This document shows positions 1 to 8,349 of a DNA stretch of 59,935 nt, piece by piece. The position numbers and the translations under genes were made by a program. The notes beneath the pieces are model-generated. The model was given only the letters and a program-made list of their open reading frames with translations, did no database searches and had not been told where the DNA came from. How positions within the stretch are numbered: the stretch's first letter is position 1; the number at the start of each line of letters is the position of its first letter. Source of the DNA: Methylophilaceae bacterium (GTDB lineage Bacteria; Pseudomonadota; Gammaproteobacteria; Burkholderiales; Methylophilaceae); contig JACMMS010000138.1 in NCBI GenBank assembly GCA_014378915.1, positions 1 to 59,935 of the forward strand. The letters run 5' to 3'.

Positions 1-90
1 TGGCGGAGAGCGAGGGATTCGAACCCTCGATAAAGTTGCCCCTATGCTACCTTTCCAGGGTAGTGACTTAAACCGCTCATCCAGCTCTCC
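1..90 (-). tRNA. serT-GGA: tRNA-Ser (anticodon GGA)
   Basis: Read on the minus strand this is a full class II tRNA with a 7-bp acceptor stem GGAGAGC/GCTCTCC, discriminator G and encoded CCA (rc of 1-3). The anticodon loop is CTGGAAA between CTACC and GGTAG, giving anticodon GGA (rc of 54-56), so it decodes UCC/UCU. The long variable arm and the T-arm GGTTCGAATCC are present. A TATAAT hexamer on the minus strand at 124-129 is a plausible -10 element. Confidence 0.96.
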
Positions 91-205
91 GAGTAACTCA
101 TATTAATTCCAGCGTTCGACGGCATTATATAACATCTGCACTCATATTTTATTGATGGATTTTTAACTATTGTAGGTAAATAATCTAAAGTCAACAAAAT
201 ATATA

Positions 206-1459
206 TTATACAATTTTACTTTTCAAAATATAGGTTTCTACTTTGCCCTTGCCCTTTATGTCTATTGCGCCACGGGCCTCAAACACAAAATCATTTTTAA
301 TTAAATCGTAAGTTGATTGAGATACCTGAATTTGGTTTGAAAAACTTGTTTTTTCCATTCGACTAGCCATATTGACTGAATCACCCCAAATGTCGTAACT
401 AAATTTACTTGTACCAATCACACCTGCCACTACCGGGCCGCTGCTTAGACCAAAACGCATTTGTAACGGCATTTTTCTTTGGTAAGCGATACTTTCTACC
501 GCATCCAACATTTCCATAGCGAGTTTAGCAACAACTCGGGCATGATCTTTACATTGCAGTGGCGCGCCACCAACCACCATGTACCCATCACCTATCGTTT
601 TAATTTTCTCTAGGCCATTATTTTCAGCCAACTGATCAAACGATGTAAATATTTGACTTAAAAGTTCAACTAAATCAACTGGTTGCATTTTTGCAGATAG
701 CTTGGTAAATCCTACAATATCTGCAAACATAATGGTGACTGAATCGTAGCTATCGGCAATCCAAATATCATTATCTTTTAAACGCTCAGCGATCGCTTTA
801 GGTAAAATATTGAGTAATAGCTTCTCTGAGCGCGCTTGCTCTAAAGCTAATTGATTTAAGGTGCGCTCTTTTTGTGATTGAAAATATCGCATTACCGCAT
901 ATAAAATAAAGGCTATGCCCATTACATTCATTAAAAAGAACGCATCTTTTGTATGTTGAGGTATTGGCAATGCATTGATTGAAAACAAGCTATTAAAATA
1001 CCATGATAGGCCTGCCAATAAAGCGAATAAGCTAAACCAGCCAGTGGATTGACGTGTGCCTAAAATCATCAAGGCGCCAATTGGTGATAAGATTGCCCAG
1101 ATAGCGACTCCACTCGATGCTTCATAGCCGCCAATTGCCCATTGCATAAAGAAAGGCATCACTAACAACATGACTAATTGAGTAAAAGTGAAATATTCGA
1201 AATGTTTAGTTTTGTAAAAAACTAACAAACTTACATAAGAAAAAACGATATAGATATAAGGCACTGCAGCCATAACTGCATAACCTTCACCCAAACCTGA
1301 TAGGGTGAAAATCCAAAAAATACAGACCAAACTTTCGGCAAAAACTAGGGAAGAAAGTATTGATTTACCTAATACGTCATCTGATGGATTACTGACTTTT
1401 AGCCAAAATTCACGAGCTTTTAAAAGGTGTTTATTAGTTGTTATGGTTTGAGAAATCAT
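206..1459 (-). CDS. Membrane-anchored class III adenylate cyclase
   Basis: The protein has 417 residues and probably makes cAMP from ATP. The N-terminal half (about 33-195) holds roughly six hydrophobic segments and serves as a membrane sensor or anchor of unrecognised type. A short helical linker (about 196-235) leads into a class III cyclase domain. The metal-binding Asp residues are D247 (in FADIVGFT) and D291 (in TIGDGY). The substrate pair K287 and D356 (in YDIWG) is the adenylate-type pair rather than the Glu/Cys of guanylate cyclases, and N363 and R367 (in VNMASR) are the transition-state residues. All catalytic positions are intact. It stands alone between tRNA-Ser and the divergent aldehyde dehydrogenase. 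Which signal it senses cannot be read from the sequence. Confidence 0.9.
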   Translation of the reverse strand: MISQTITTNKHLLKAREFWLKVSNPSDDVLGKSILSSLVFAESLVCIFWIFTLSGLGEGYAVMAAVPYIYIVFSYVSLLVFYKTKHFEYFTFTQLVMLLVMPFFMQWAIGGYEASSGVAIWAILSPIGALMILGTRQSTGWFSLFALLAGLSWYFNSLFSINALPIPQHTKDAFFLMNVMGIAFILYAVMRYFQSQKERTLNQLALEQARSEKLLLNILPKAIAERLKDNDIWIADSYDSVTIMFADIVGFTKLSAKMQPVDLVELLSQIFTSFDQLAENNGLEKIKTIGDGYMVVGGAPLQCKDHARVVAKLAMEMLDAVESIAYQRKMPLQMRFGLSSGPVVAGVIGTSKFSYDIWGDSVNMASRMEKTSFSNQIQVSQSTYDLIKNDFVFEARGAIDIKGKGKVETYILKSKIV

Positions 1460-1871
1460 TAATTTAAATATTCAGATTCACTTTATCGTCATTAACAAAA
1501 TATCTGTGCAATTTAGCATTGAATCAGACGTATCAGAATGGCTAGACTATAACTTAACCTATGCTATCAATCTACATTTTTGATAAGTTTTACATTGTCG
1601 ATTAATCACAGCAAAATCTGAGGGTTAGTTGATTACAAAGTGTTGCGTTATCAAGCATTAAGTATTATCTTAACGATTGATATTTAAATTTAGTAATATG
1701 CAAAATACAAAGCAAAAGCCTGCAATATTATTGTGTGCTACAGCCTATCGCTCATATTCACTAAGGTCCTAAAAGCTAGGCTTTAAAGCCAATATCATTA
1801 ATTATAATTCTTTGTGCATAAATTTTTTATGCTTAAAACATAACATTAAAATACAACTTTGGAGAATCAGC
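1460..1871. other. Intergenic region between cyclase and aldehyde dehydrogenase
   Basis: About 410 bases of AT-rich sequence between divergent genes. I see no coding region. The half next to the aldehyde dehydrogenase carries a -10-like TATAAT and two palindromes, listed separately. The half next to the cyclase holds no motif that I can support. Confidence 0.6.
1779..1832 (+). promoter_or_regulatory. Putative regulated promoter of the aldehyde dehydrogenase
   Basis: A perfect 12-base palindrome GGCTTTAAAGCC (1779-1790) lies where the -35 box would be relative to TATAAT at 1803-1808. A second inverted repeat, GCATAAA-TTT-TTTATGC (1816-1832), lies just after the expected start of transcription. 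No good TTGACA is present. A promoter that needs an activator, or one blocked by a repressor, is an inference from this arrangement. Confidence 0.45.
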
Positions 1872-3392
1872 ATGAGTTTGGAGTTATTAAAAGGTATGGG
1901 CGTTAAAATCCCTTATAAAGCAAAGTACGATAACTTTATTGGCGGTAAATGGGTTGCACCAGTTAAAGGTGGGTACTTTGATGTGATTTCTCCAATTACG
2001 GGCAAACCTTACACAAAAACCTCACGTTCTAGCGCAGAAGATGTTGAATTAGCTTTAGATGCAGCCAACACGGCGGCAGAAAAATGGGGTAAAACTTCAA
2101 CAACTGAGCGCTCTAACATCTTACTTAAAATCGCTGATCGTATCGAAGCAAACTTAGAACTTATTGCAACAGCTGATACCGTTGATAACGGCAAGCCAAT
2201 TCGGGAAACCATGAATGCAGATATTCCACTAACTATTGATCATTTCCGTTATTTTGCTGGTGCGATTCGCGCACAAGAAGGCAGCATTAGTCAAATCGAT
2301 AATGATACAGTGGCCTATCACTTCCAAGAACCATTAGGTGTTATTGGTCAAATTATCCCTTGGAATTTTCCAATTTTAATGGCTGCATGGAAATTAGCGC
2401 CGGCGTTAGCTGCAGGTAACTGTGTGGTGCTAAAACCAGCTGAATTCACACCTATTAGCATTATGATTATGATGGAAGTCATTCAAGATTTAGTTCCTCC
2501 TGGCGTGATTAATATTGTTAACGGCTACGGCCGTGAAGTCGGTGCCCCACTAGCCAACAGCAAGCGCATTGCTAAAATTGGGTTCACTGGTTCAACCGCT
2601 ACAGGTCGTGTGATTGCACAAGCAGCTGCTTCAAACTTGATTCCCGCCACCTTAGAGTTAGGTGGTAAATCACCTAACGTATTCTTTGCTGACATCATGG
2701 ATGAAGACGATGCTTTCTTTGATAAAGCCATTGAAGGTTTAGTATTGTTTGCGTTTAATCAAGGTGAAGTATGTACTTGCCCATCACGTGCAATTATTCA
2801 AGAATCTATTTACGATAAATTCATGGAGCGTGTCATTGGTCGTGTTCAAGCCATTAAACAAGGCAACCCATTAGACCCAAACACCATGCTTGGCGCGCAA
2901 GCTTCACAAGACCAACTAAACAAAATCATGAGCTATATTGATATTGGTAAACAAGAAGGTGCAGAAGTGTTAATTGGTGGTAGCCGTAACCTATTAGGCG
3001 GAGACTTGGCTGAAGGCTATTATGTACAACCTACCTTACTACGTGGTCACAACAAAATGCGTGTGTTCCAAGAAGAGATTTTTGGTCCAGTATTAGCCGT
3101 GACCACATTTAAAGATGAGGCAGATGCCTTAGCGATTGCAAATGACACCATTTTTGGCCTAGGTGCTGGTGTATGGAGCCGTAATGGCACGACTGCTTAC
3201 CGTATGGGTCGTGGCATTAAAGCGGGTCGTGTTTGGACTAACTGCTACCACGCCTACCCTGCTCATGCGGCTTTTGGTGGCTATAAAGAATCTGGTATTG
3301 GTCGCGAAAATCACAAAATGATGTTAGATCACTACCAACAAACTAAAAACTTACTCGTCAGCTATAACCCAAATAAATTAGGCTTCTTCTAG
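1872..3392 (+). CDS. NAD(P)+-dependent aldehyde dehydrogenase (ExaC/AldB-like)
   Basis: This is a 506-residue ALDH-superfamily enzyme that oxidises an aldehyde to the acid. The start at 1872 is chosen because GGAG at 1861-1864 sits seven bases before it; a longer reading frame upstream has no such site. Visible landmarks are the oxyanion/cofactor motif PWN (163-165), the Rossmann turn FTGSTATG (about 238-245), the general base E262 in LELGG and the catalytic C301 in NQGEVCTC, with a second Cys at 303. The motif and length resemble ExaC/acetaldehyde dehydrogenases. It is followed by a DUF779 gene, a common pairing for this group. In a methylotroph the substrate could be acetaldehyde or another short aldehyde; it cannot be fixed from sequence. 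Confidence 0.93.
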   Translation: MSLELLKGMGVKIPYKAKYDNFIGGKWVAPVKGGYFDVISPITGKPYTKTSRSSAEDVELALDAANTAAEKWGKTSTTERSNILLKIADRIEANLELIATADTVDNGKPIRETMNADIPLTIDHFRYFAGAIRAQEGSISQIDNDTVAYHFQEPLGVIGQIIPWNFPILMAAWKLAPALAAGNCVVLKPAEFTPISIMIMMEVIQDLVPPGVINIVNGYGREVGAPLANSKRIAKIGFTGSTATGRVIAQAAASNLIPATLELGGKSPNVFFADIMDEDDAFFDKAIEGLVLFAFNQGEVCTCPSRAIIQESIYDKFMERVIGRVQAIKQGNPLDPNTMLGAQASQDQLNKIMSYIDIGKQEGAEVLIGGSRNLLGGDLAEGYYVQPTLLRGHNKMRVFQEEIFGPVLAVTTFKDEADALAIANDTIFGLGAGVWSRNGTTAYRMGRGIKAGRVWTNCYHAYPAHAAFGGYKESGIGRENHKMMLDHYQQTKNLLVSYNPNKLGFF

Positions 3393-3426
3393 TCAGTTTT
3401 TAGGTTACATGAGCAGGTAAAATAAA

Positions 3427-3445
3427 GGGGCGACTTACTTGCCCC
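3427..3445 (+). terminator. Weak hairpin between aldehyde dehydrogenase and DUF779 gene
   Basis: GGGGC-gacttactt-GCCCC followed by TTGATCTTTTG. The stem has only five pairs and the T tract is broken, so it may be an attenuator or an mRNA-processing site rather than a full stop. Confidence 0.4.
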
Positions 3446-3481
3446 TTGATCTTTTGTATCTTTAGTATTTGGAGAATTATC

Positions 3482-3865
3482 ATGGCTGAACGTGTGTCAG
3501 CAACACCATCCGCATTGGAGCTAATCAATAAACTTACGGCACAATTCGGGCCAATTATATTTTTGCAATCTGGAGGATGTTGCGAGGGTAGTGGTCCATT
3601 GTGCATGCCTGCTAACGAATTTCATGGAAGTGCATCAGACGTAAAACTTGGTACTTTTGGTCCAGATAACCGTACTACTTTTTATATGGGTGATAGTCAC
3701 TTTAGCTTTGCCGAAAATATGCATACTATTCTAGATGCTGTGCCAGGATCTAGCGGATCATTTTCTCTGGATTGTGGTACTGGAATGGCATTTATCACGC
3801 GTGGTCGCTTGTATAGCAACGAAGAATTAGCTAGTCTTCCACCGGTAATTCGGCATGGATACTAA
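3482..3865 (+). CDS. DUF779 family protein, aldehyde dehydrogenase partner
   Basis: A 127-residue protein of the DUF779 family. The start at 3482 follows GGAG (3471-3474) with a normal gap. The sequence has the conserved Cys-rich stretch SGGCCEGSGPLC (about 34-45), a later CGTGMAF motif, and no signal peptide or membrane segment. Members of the family are usually found directly after ExaC-type aldehyde dehydrogenases, as here. The biochemical role is not known to me; the clustered cysteines would suit metal or thiol chemistry, but that is inference. Confidence 0.85.
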   Translation: MAERVSATPSALELINKLTAQFGPIIFLQSGGCCEGSGPLCMPANEFHGSASDVKLGTFGPDNRTTFYMGDSHFSFAENMHTILDAVPGSSGSFSLDCGTGMAFITRGRLYSNEELASLPPVIRHGY

Positions 3866-3940
3866 AGTATTTATAAACTAATCTAAAAAATCTTATTTAT
3901 CAATGCCGAGAAAGCCATAAAGTATTGTAAAATTACATTT

Positions 3941-4037
3941 GGCGGGTCTCTCCGCATTGTAAAGTAGCCAACCTGGTCAGATGCGGAAGCAAGCAGCCAC
4001 AACTATTGAAGCAAGTGCCGGAGTTCAGGCTCGCCTC
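3941..4037 (+). ncRNA. ffs: Signal recognition particle RNA (4.5S, bacterial small type)
   Basis: The segment folds into the single long hairpin of bacterial SRP RNA. GGCGGGTC at 3941-3948 pairs with GGCTCGCC at 4028-4035. The apical domain contains the conserved GGTCAG...GGAAGCAAGCAGCC loop that binds Ffh (about 3975-3999). TAAAAT at 3928-3933 is a fitting -10 box. It sits immediately before dnaX, a frequent location in proteobacteria. The exact 3' end is uncertain by a few bases. Confidence 0.9.
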
Positions 4038-4113
4038 CCTCGTTTTATCATCTAGCTAATTAAGCACTTTTAAGCTAAAGTTTAAGCATTAATTTGTCGA
4101 ACATAATCTACAC

Positions 4114-5805
4114 ATGAGTTATCAAGTTTTAGCCCGCAAATGGCGTCCAAAATCGTTTGATACGCTTGTTGGACAAGAGCATGTTGTGCGTGCACTAACC
4201 AATGCGCTCGAGCAGCAACGTTTACATCACGCATATCTATTTACTGGTACGCGAGGCGTTGGGAAAACGACTATTGCGCGCATCATGGCTAAATCGCTTA
4301 ACTGTGAAACAGGCATCACCGCAACACCATGTGGCGTATGCTCAGCTTGTATCGAGATTGACCGTGGACGTTTTGTTGATATGCTAGAAGTGGATGCCGC
4401 TTCCAATACGCAAGTTGACGCTATGCGTGATTTACTAGATAACGCTCAATATGCGCCGACTGTTGGCCGCTTTAAAGTGTATATCATCGATGAGGTGCAC
4501 ATGCTTTCTAAAAGCGCCTTCAACGCTATGCTTAAAACGCTAGAAGAGCCACCTGCACACGTTAAATTTATATTAGCCACAACCGACCCACAAAAAGTCC
4601 CCGTGACTGTGCTATCGCGTTGCTTGCAATTTAATTTGCGCCAAATGGCAGGCACAACGATTACCGAGCATCTTAAAAATATACTGGGTCAAGAAAATAT
4701 CAGTTTTGAAATCCCTGCATTACACCTAATAAGTCGTGCTGCACAAGGTAGTATGCGCGATGCGCTATCACTCACCGATCAAGCAATTGCTTACGGTAAC
4801 AATAATGTGAACGAGGCAGAAGTACGTGCTATGTTAGGTGCAATAGACCAAAGCTATCTGTTCGAAATATTAAATGCTTTGGTTGAGCAAAATGGTGGCG
4901 CACTGTTAGCCAAAGCTAAACAAATGGAGCAACGCAGCATTTCATTTGAAGCAGCACTGAGCGACTTGGCCGCTTTATTGCAACAAATTGCCGTAGCGCA
5001 AACTATCCCCAGCAGTATTGAAGCTGACTCACCTGAACGCCTGAGCTTACTAAATTTGGCTGAAAAAATAAGTGCAGAAACTCTGCAGCTTTACTACCAA
5101 ATCGCTTTATTAGGTCGACGAGATATTAGCCTGGCACCTGACGAGTATGCTGGGTTTACCATGAGTTTATTGCGAATGTTAGCGTTTACGCCTAATGCAA
5201 GTAATAACAGCAAAACAAATAACTTAGCAGCGAATGCAATACCAAAACAATCAATCTCGCCGATAGCCAATGAAATAGCGCCTAAAGTGGCTCAAACAAT
5301 CAGCGAAGCGATAATTGAAGTGCCTATTAATAAGCCTGAGGTAATTGTTACACATACGATTGTAGAAGCCGCTAAGAACGAAACTCCTAATCCACTAGTT
5401 TCTAAGATAGTGAATACCAGCACCTATGCATTTGATGGTGATTGGTTTAACTTAGTTAAACAGCTTAACTTAGGGCTTGCACGTACTTTAGCGCAAAATT
5501 CAGAACTTATTAGCTACGATGGAATGCATTTTCAACTTACCGTCTCGGAAACACAAAAACACCTATTAAGTGCTAGTAATCAAGAGAAACTAAGTGCGGC
5601 TATTAATCAACATTTTGGTAAGAAAGTAACTTTACAATTTTCTATTGGTTGTTCTGGCAATACACTCGCACAACAAAATGCAACAACCAAAGCAGAGTTA
5701 CAATCTAACGCTGAAACTTCAATATTAGAAGATAGTTTTGTACAGGCTTTAATCAACGATTTTGGTGCTCAAATTGTGCCCTCTAGTATCAAACCCGTTC
5801 AGTAA
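4114..5805 (+). CDS. dnaX: DNA polymerase III subunit tau/gamma
   Basis: 563 residues. This is the clamp-loader ATPase that loads the beta clamp and ties together the replicative polymerase. It begins with the typical MSYQVLARKWRP. Walker A is GTRGVGKT (45-52). A zinc-binding Cys cluster (about 65-80) follows, then the DEVHMLS Walker B motif, the LEEPP segment and the sensor SRC motif. The C-terminal third (from about 360) is low-complexity linker followed by a polymerase-binding domain, so the full-length product is tau. I saw no clear A-rich slippery sequence for a shorter gamma form. It starts the classic dnaX-ybaB-recR operon. Confidence 0.97.
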   Translation: MSYQVLARKWRPKSFDTLVGQEHVVRALTNALEQQRLHHAYLFTGTRGVGKTTIARIMAKSLNCETGITATPCGVCSACIEIDRGRFVDMLEVDAASNTQVDAMRDLLDNAQYAPTVGRFKVYIIDEVHMLSKSAFNAMLKTLEEPPAHVKFILATTDPQKVPVTVLSRCLQFNLRQMAGTTITEHLKNILGQENISFEIPALHLISRAAQGSMRDALSLTDQAIAYGNNNVNEAEVRAMLGAIDQSYLFEILNALVEQNGGALLAKAKQMEQRSISFEAALSDLAALLQQIAVAQTIPSSIEADSPERLSLLNLAEKISAETLQLYYQIALLGRRDISLAPDEYAGFTMSLLRMLAFTPNASNNSKTNNLAANAIPKQSISPIANEIAPKVAQTISEAIIEVPINKPEVIVTHTIVEAAKNETPNPLVSKIVNTSTYAFDGDWFNLVKQLNLGLARTLAQNSELISYDGMHFQLTVSETQKHLLSASNQEKLSAAINQHFGKKVTLQFSIGCSGNTLAQQNATTKAELQSNAETSILEDSFVQALINDFGAQIVPSSIKPVQ

Positions 5806-5830
5806 TTTAATAAAATTTTAGGAGAAAAAT

Positions 5831-6139
5831 ATGATGAAAGGTGGCATGGGTAATTTAATGAAGCAAGCCCAGCAAATGCAAGCCAATATGCAAAAAGCAC
5901 AAGCTGAACTTGCTAACGTTGAAGTTGAAGGTATTGCTAGTAATGGCTTAGTAAAAGTGCTGATGACTTGCCGCAATGAAGTAAAGCGCGTGAGCATTGA
6001 CGATAGCGCAATGGATGATAAAGAAACTTTGGAAGATCTGATTGTAATTGCCTTGAAAGATGCAACGCAAAAAGTTGAGGCCACTTCGTCTGCCCGTATG
6101 AGCGGTATGATGCCTGCTGGTATGAAATTACCCTTTTAG
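5831..6139 (+). CDS. ybaB: YbaB/EbfC nucleoid-associated protein
   Basis: A 102-residue DNA-binding protein of the YbaB/EbfC family, a homodimer with a tweezer-like shape. It opens with the Met- and Gln-rich helix ([13 protein letters not shown]) and the [12 protein letters not shown] strand segment characteristic of the family. GGAG at 5821 precedes the start. It lies 25 bases after dnaX and 19 before recR. Its precise role is unsettled; the conserved place suggests a link to replication or RecR-dependent repair. Confidence 0.95.
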   Translation: MMKGGMGNLMKQAQQMQANMQKAQAELANVEVEGIASNGLVKVLMTCRNEVKRVSIDDSAMDDKETLEDLIVIALKDATQKVEATSSARMSGMMPAGMKLPF

Positions 6140-6158
6140 CACTTAAATTAGTCACTAA

Positions 6159-6758
6159 ATGAAATCACCTGCCGCGCTAGACCAATTGATTGATGCCTTG
6201 CGCTGTTTGCCAGGTGTAGGCCCAAAATCTGCTACGCGCATGGCTTATCATTTGCTACAACGTGACCGCAAAGGTGCAAATGGGCTAGCTGTTGCATTGG
6301 ATACAGCTTTGCAAGTCATCGGGCATTGCACGCTATGTAACAACTTTAGCGAGCAACCTATTTGCAGTTTGTGCACATCTGAGCAGCGAGATGCAACAAC
6401 GCTATGTGTGGTTGAAATGCCGACTGATTTAATGATGTTAGAGCAAACTCGGTCTTATAAAGGTATGTACTTTGTGTTGATGGGCAGACTATCACCACTC
6501 GATGGCATTGGCCCTAAAGAAATTCATCTCGATAGACTCATTAAGCGCGCACAAGATGGTGTTGTGAATGAAGTTATATTGGCTACTAACTATACATCTG
6601 AAGGCGAAGCTACGGCGCATTATGTCAGTGAGCTAATCAAGGTAAGGGGCCTCAAAGTGAGCCGTATTGCACGTGGCTTACCGATGGGGGGTGAGATTGA
6701 ATATGTAGACAGCGGAACGCTTGCGCAAGCTTTACTAGAGCGAAAAAACATCACTTAA
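6159..6758 (+). CDS. recR: Recombination mediator protein RecR
   Basis: 199 residues, the normal family length. RecR works with RecF and RecO to load RecA onto SSB-coated gaps. The N-terminal helix-hairpin-helix ([12 protein letters not shown], about 15-26) is followed by a four-Cys zinc motif (CTLC...CSLC) and a Toprim domain beginning at LCVVEMP. The C-terminal Walker-like segment [14 protein letters not shown] closes the protein. It is the last gene of dnaX-ybaB-recR. Confidence 0.97.
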   Translation: MKSPAALDQLIDALRCLPGVGPKSATRMAYHLLQRDRKGANGLAVALDTALQVIGHCTLCNNFSEQPICSLCTSEQRDATTLCVVEMPTDLMMLEQTRSYKGMYFVLMGRLSPLDGIGPKEIHLDRLIKRAQDGVVNEVILATNYTSEGEATAHYVSELIKVRGLKVSRIARGLPMGGEIEYVDSGTLAQALLERKNIT

Positions 6759-6764
6759 TAATTT

Positions 6765-6783
6765 GCAAGATTTTATCTCTTGC
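6765..6783 (+). terminator. Weak terminator after recR
   Basis: GCAAGA-ttttatc-TCTTGC followed by TATTTTA, 7 bases past the recR stop. The short stem makes it only a modest candidate. Confidence 0.4.
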
Positions 6784-6870
6784 TATTTTAGCTAAATGAT
6801 AGCGTAGCTAAAGATAAAGTAGCTTATTAGTAGCATAGAAAAAAACTAGCCCAATAAAATGATTTTTGTC

Positions 6871-6899
6871 ACTCATCTTTCGCAAAACTTAAGATGAGT
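6871..6899. terminator. Hairpin between convergent recR and gph
   Basis: A 9-bp perfect stem ACTCATCTT / AAGATGAGT with an 11-base loop lies just beyond the 3' end of gph on the minus strand. No strong T run follows in either direction. It may protect the 3' ends of the two convergent transcripts. Confidence 0.45.
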
Positions 6900-6910
6900 A
6901 AGTAAGGTTC

Positions 6911-7585
6911 TTAGGTGTTAGAGATAATATGCAGTATTTCATCGGGCGATTGAATCATGATATTGGCTCCCCATTCGCTAGGCTTATCAGTCTCTGCAAT
7001 ATATCCCCATAAAGCAACTATTGTCTTCATCCCAGCTGCATTACCTGCCTCAATATCTCGCTCTGCATCACCAATATAAACACAAGAGTCTGCCGGCACG
7101 TTGGCTTGCACGCAGGCCAAAAGTAAGGTATCTGGATGTGGCTTAGCACGTGGCGCATCATCACCACTCACAATACACGTAGCACGTTGATGCAGATTAA
7201 TCGCTTGCATCAACGGTTGAGTAAAGCGGCTTGGCTTATTAGTTACAACACCCCAGCTTAAACCTTTACTTTCAATCATATTTAGCAAATCAGACACACC
7301 ATCAAATAATGCAGGAGAGCGCGTAAAAACTTGGTCATATAGATTCAAGTACTCATCGCGCATCACGATAAATTCTGCATCTTCAGGTGTAATCCCAAAA
7401 CCTAGCTTTAACAAGCCTAATGACCCATGCGAAGCGATTGGACGGATTTTTTCCATCCCTAATGCTTGCTTGCCATACCGTTCTAACTGAAGATTAAGTG
7501 CGTAGCCCAAGTCTGCCGCGGTATCAACTAGTGTACCATCGAGATCAAAAAATATCGTTGTAATACTGCTCTTAGTAACACTCAT
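6911..7585 (-). CDS. gph: Phosphoglycolate phosphatase (HAD family)
   Basis: 224 residues of the Gph group of haloacid-dehalogenase phosphatases, which remove the phosphate from 2-phosphoglycolate formed during DNA repair. HAD motif I is FFDLDGTLVDT (about 12-22), motif II is GVVTNK, motif III contains the Lys of PRAKPHP, and motif IV is YIGDAERDIEAG. Its ATG overlaps the ubiG stop in an ATGA, so the two genes are translationally coupled. The same ubiG-gph pairing occurs widely in Betaproteobacteria. Confidence 0.93.
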   Translation of the reverse strand: MSVTKSSITTIFFDLDGTLVDTAADLGYALNLQLERYGKQALGMEKIRPIASHGSLGLLKLGFGITPEDAEFIVMRDEYLNLYDQVFTRSPALFDGVSDLLNMIESKGLSWGVVTNKPSRFTQPLMQAINLHQRATCIVSGDDAPRAKPHPDTLLLACVQANVPADSCVYIGDAERDIEAGNAAGMKTIVALWGYIAETDKPSEWGANIMIQSPDEILHIISNT

Positions 7586-8286
7586 AAACTAACTAATTTC
7601 ATAGTTTGCATCATGTAATTAACCGATATATCATCACTCACACTATAAATTTTCGTGATTGGGTTATAACCCAAACCCTTGGTACCAACTAAAGTTAAGT
7701 CGGATTGGCGCGCCCAAGCAGATAGCTCAGAAGGCTTAATAAACTTAGCATAATCATGCGTGCCACGTGGCAACATATTGAGCACATATTCCGCGCCGAT
7801 CACAGCCAATAAATAGGCTTTGGGATTACGATTAATAGTTGAGAAAAATACTGTACCATTTGGCTTTACTAAGCGTGAACATGCAAGAATTACCGAAGCA
7901 GGATCTGGCACATGCTCCAGCATTTCCATGCATGTCACTACATCAAAACTTGTAGGCATTTCCTCGGCTAGTTTTTCTACCGCAACTAAGCGATAGTTAA
8001 CCGTAATACCAGTTTCCAAACTATGTAATTGCGCTACTTTAAGTGCCTTTTCACCCAAATCGATACCCATAACAGTCGCGCCCTTTTCTGCCATGGACTC
8101 TGACAAAATACCACCACCACAACCAACATCCAGCACCGTCTTCCCATTTAAGTTCACGGCTTTATTGATGTAATTAAGCCTAAGCGGATTAATCTCATGT
8201 AGTGGCTTAAACTCACTGTTTTTATCCCACCACTTGTGTGCCAGTTCACCAAATTTGCTCAATTCTGCTGCATCTACATTGTCCAT
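7582..8286 (-). CDS. ubiG: Ubiquinone biosynthesis O-methyltransferase
   Basis: A SAM-dependent methyltransferase that performs both O-methylations in ubiquinone synthesis. The chosen start gives 234 residues beginning MDNVDAAEL and follows AGGATAAAA with good spacing; a frame nine residues longer (from 8313) lacks such a site. The SAM-binding glycine motif VLDVGCGGGILSE is at about residues 50-62, followed by the acidic loop GIDLGE and the motif MEMLEHVPDP. It forms a minus-strand group with the amidohydrolase upstream and gph downstream. Confidence 0.95.
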   Translation of the reverse strand: MDNVDAAELSKFGELAHKWWDKNSEFKPLHEINPLRLNYINKAVNLNGKTVLDVGCGGGILSESMAEKGATVMGIDLGEKALKVAQLHSLETGITVNYRLVAVEKLAEEMPTSFDVVTCMEMLEHVPDPASVILACSRLVKPNGTVFFSTINRNPKAYLLAVIGAEYVLNMLPRGTHDYAKFIKPSELSAWARQSDLTLVGTKGLGYNPITKIYSVSDDISVNYMMQTMKLVSL

Positions 8287-8349
8287 TTTTATCCTATTCA
8301 GCTTATTAATCATCTAGTCATTGAAATTCGGCCTAACTTTATAATACAT

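Noticed and set aside
3941-4037. Riboswitch or leader upstream of dnaX
   Set aside because: The conserved GGTCAG/GGAAGCAAGCAGCC loop and end pairing identify it as SRP RNA.
5200-5400. Programmed frameshift site for a short gamma form of dnaX
   Set aside because: No A-AAA-AAG type slippery heptamer with a following stem was found in the linker region.
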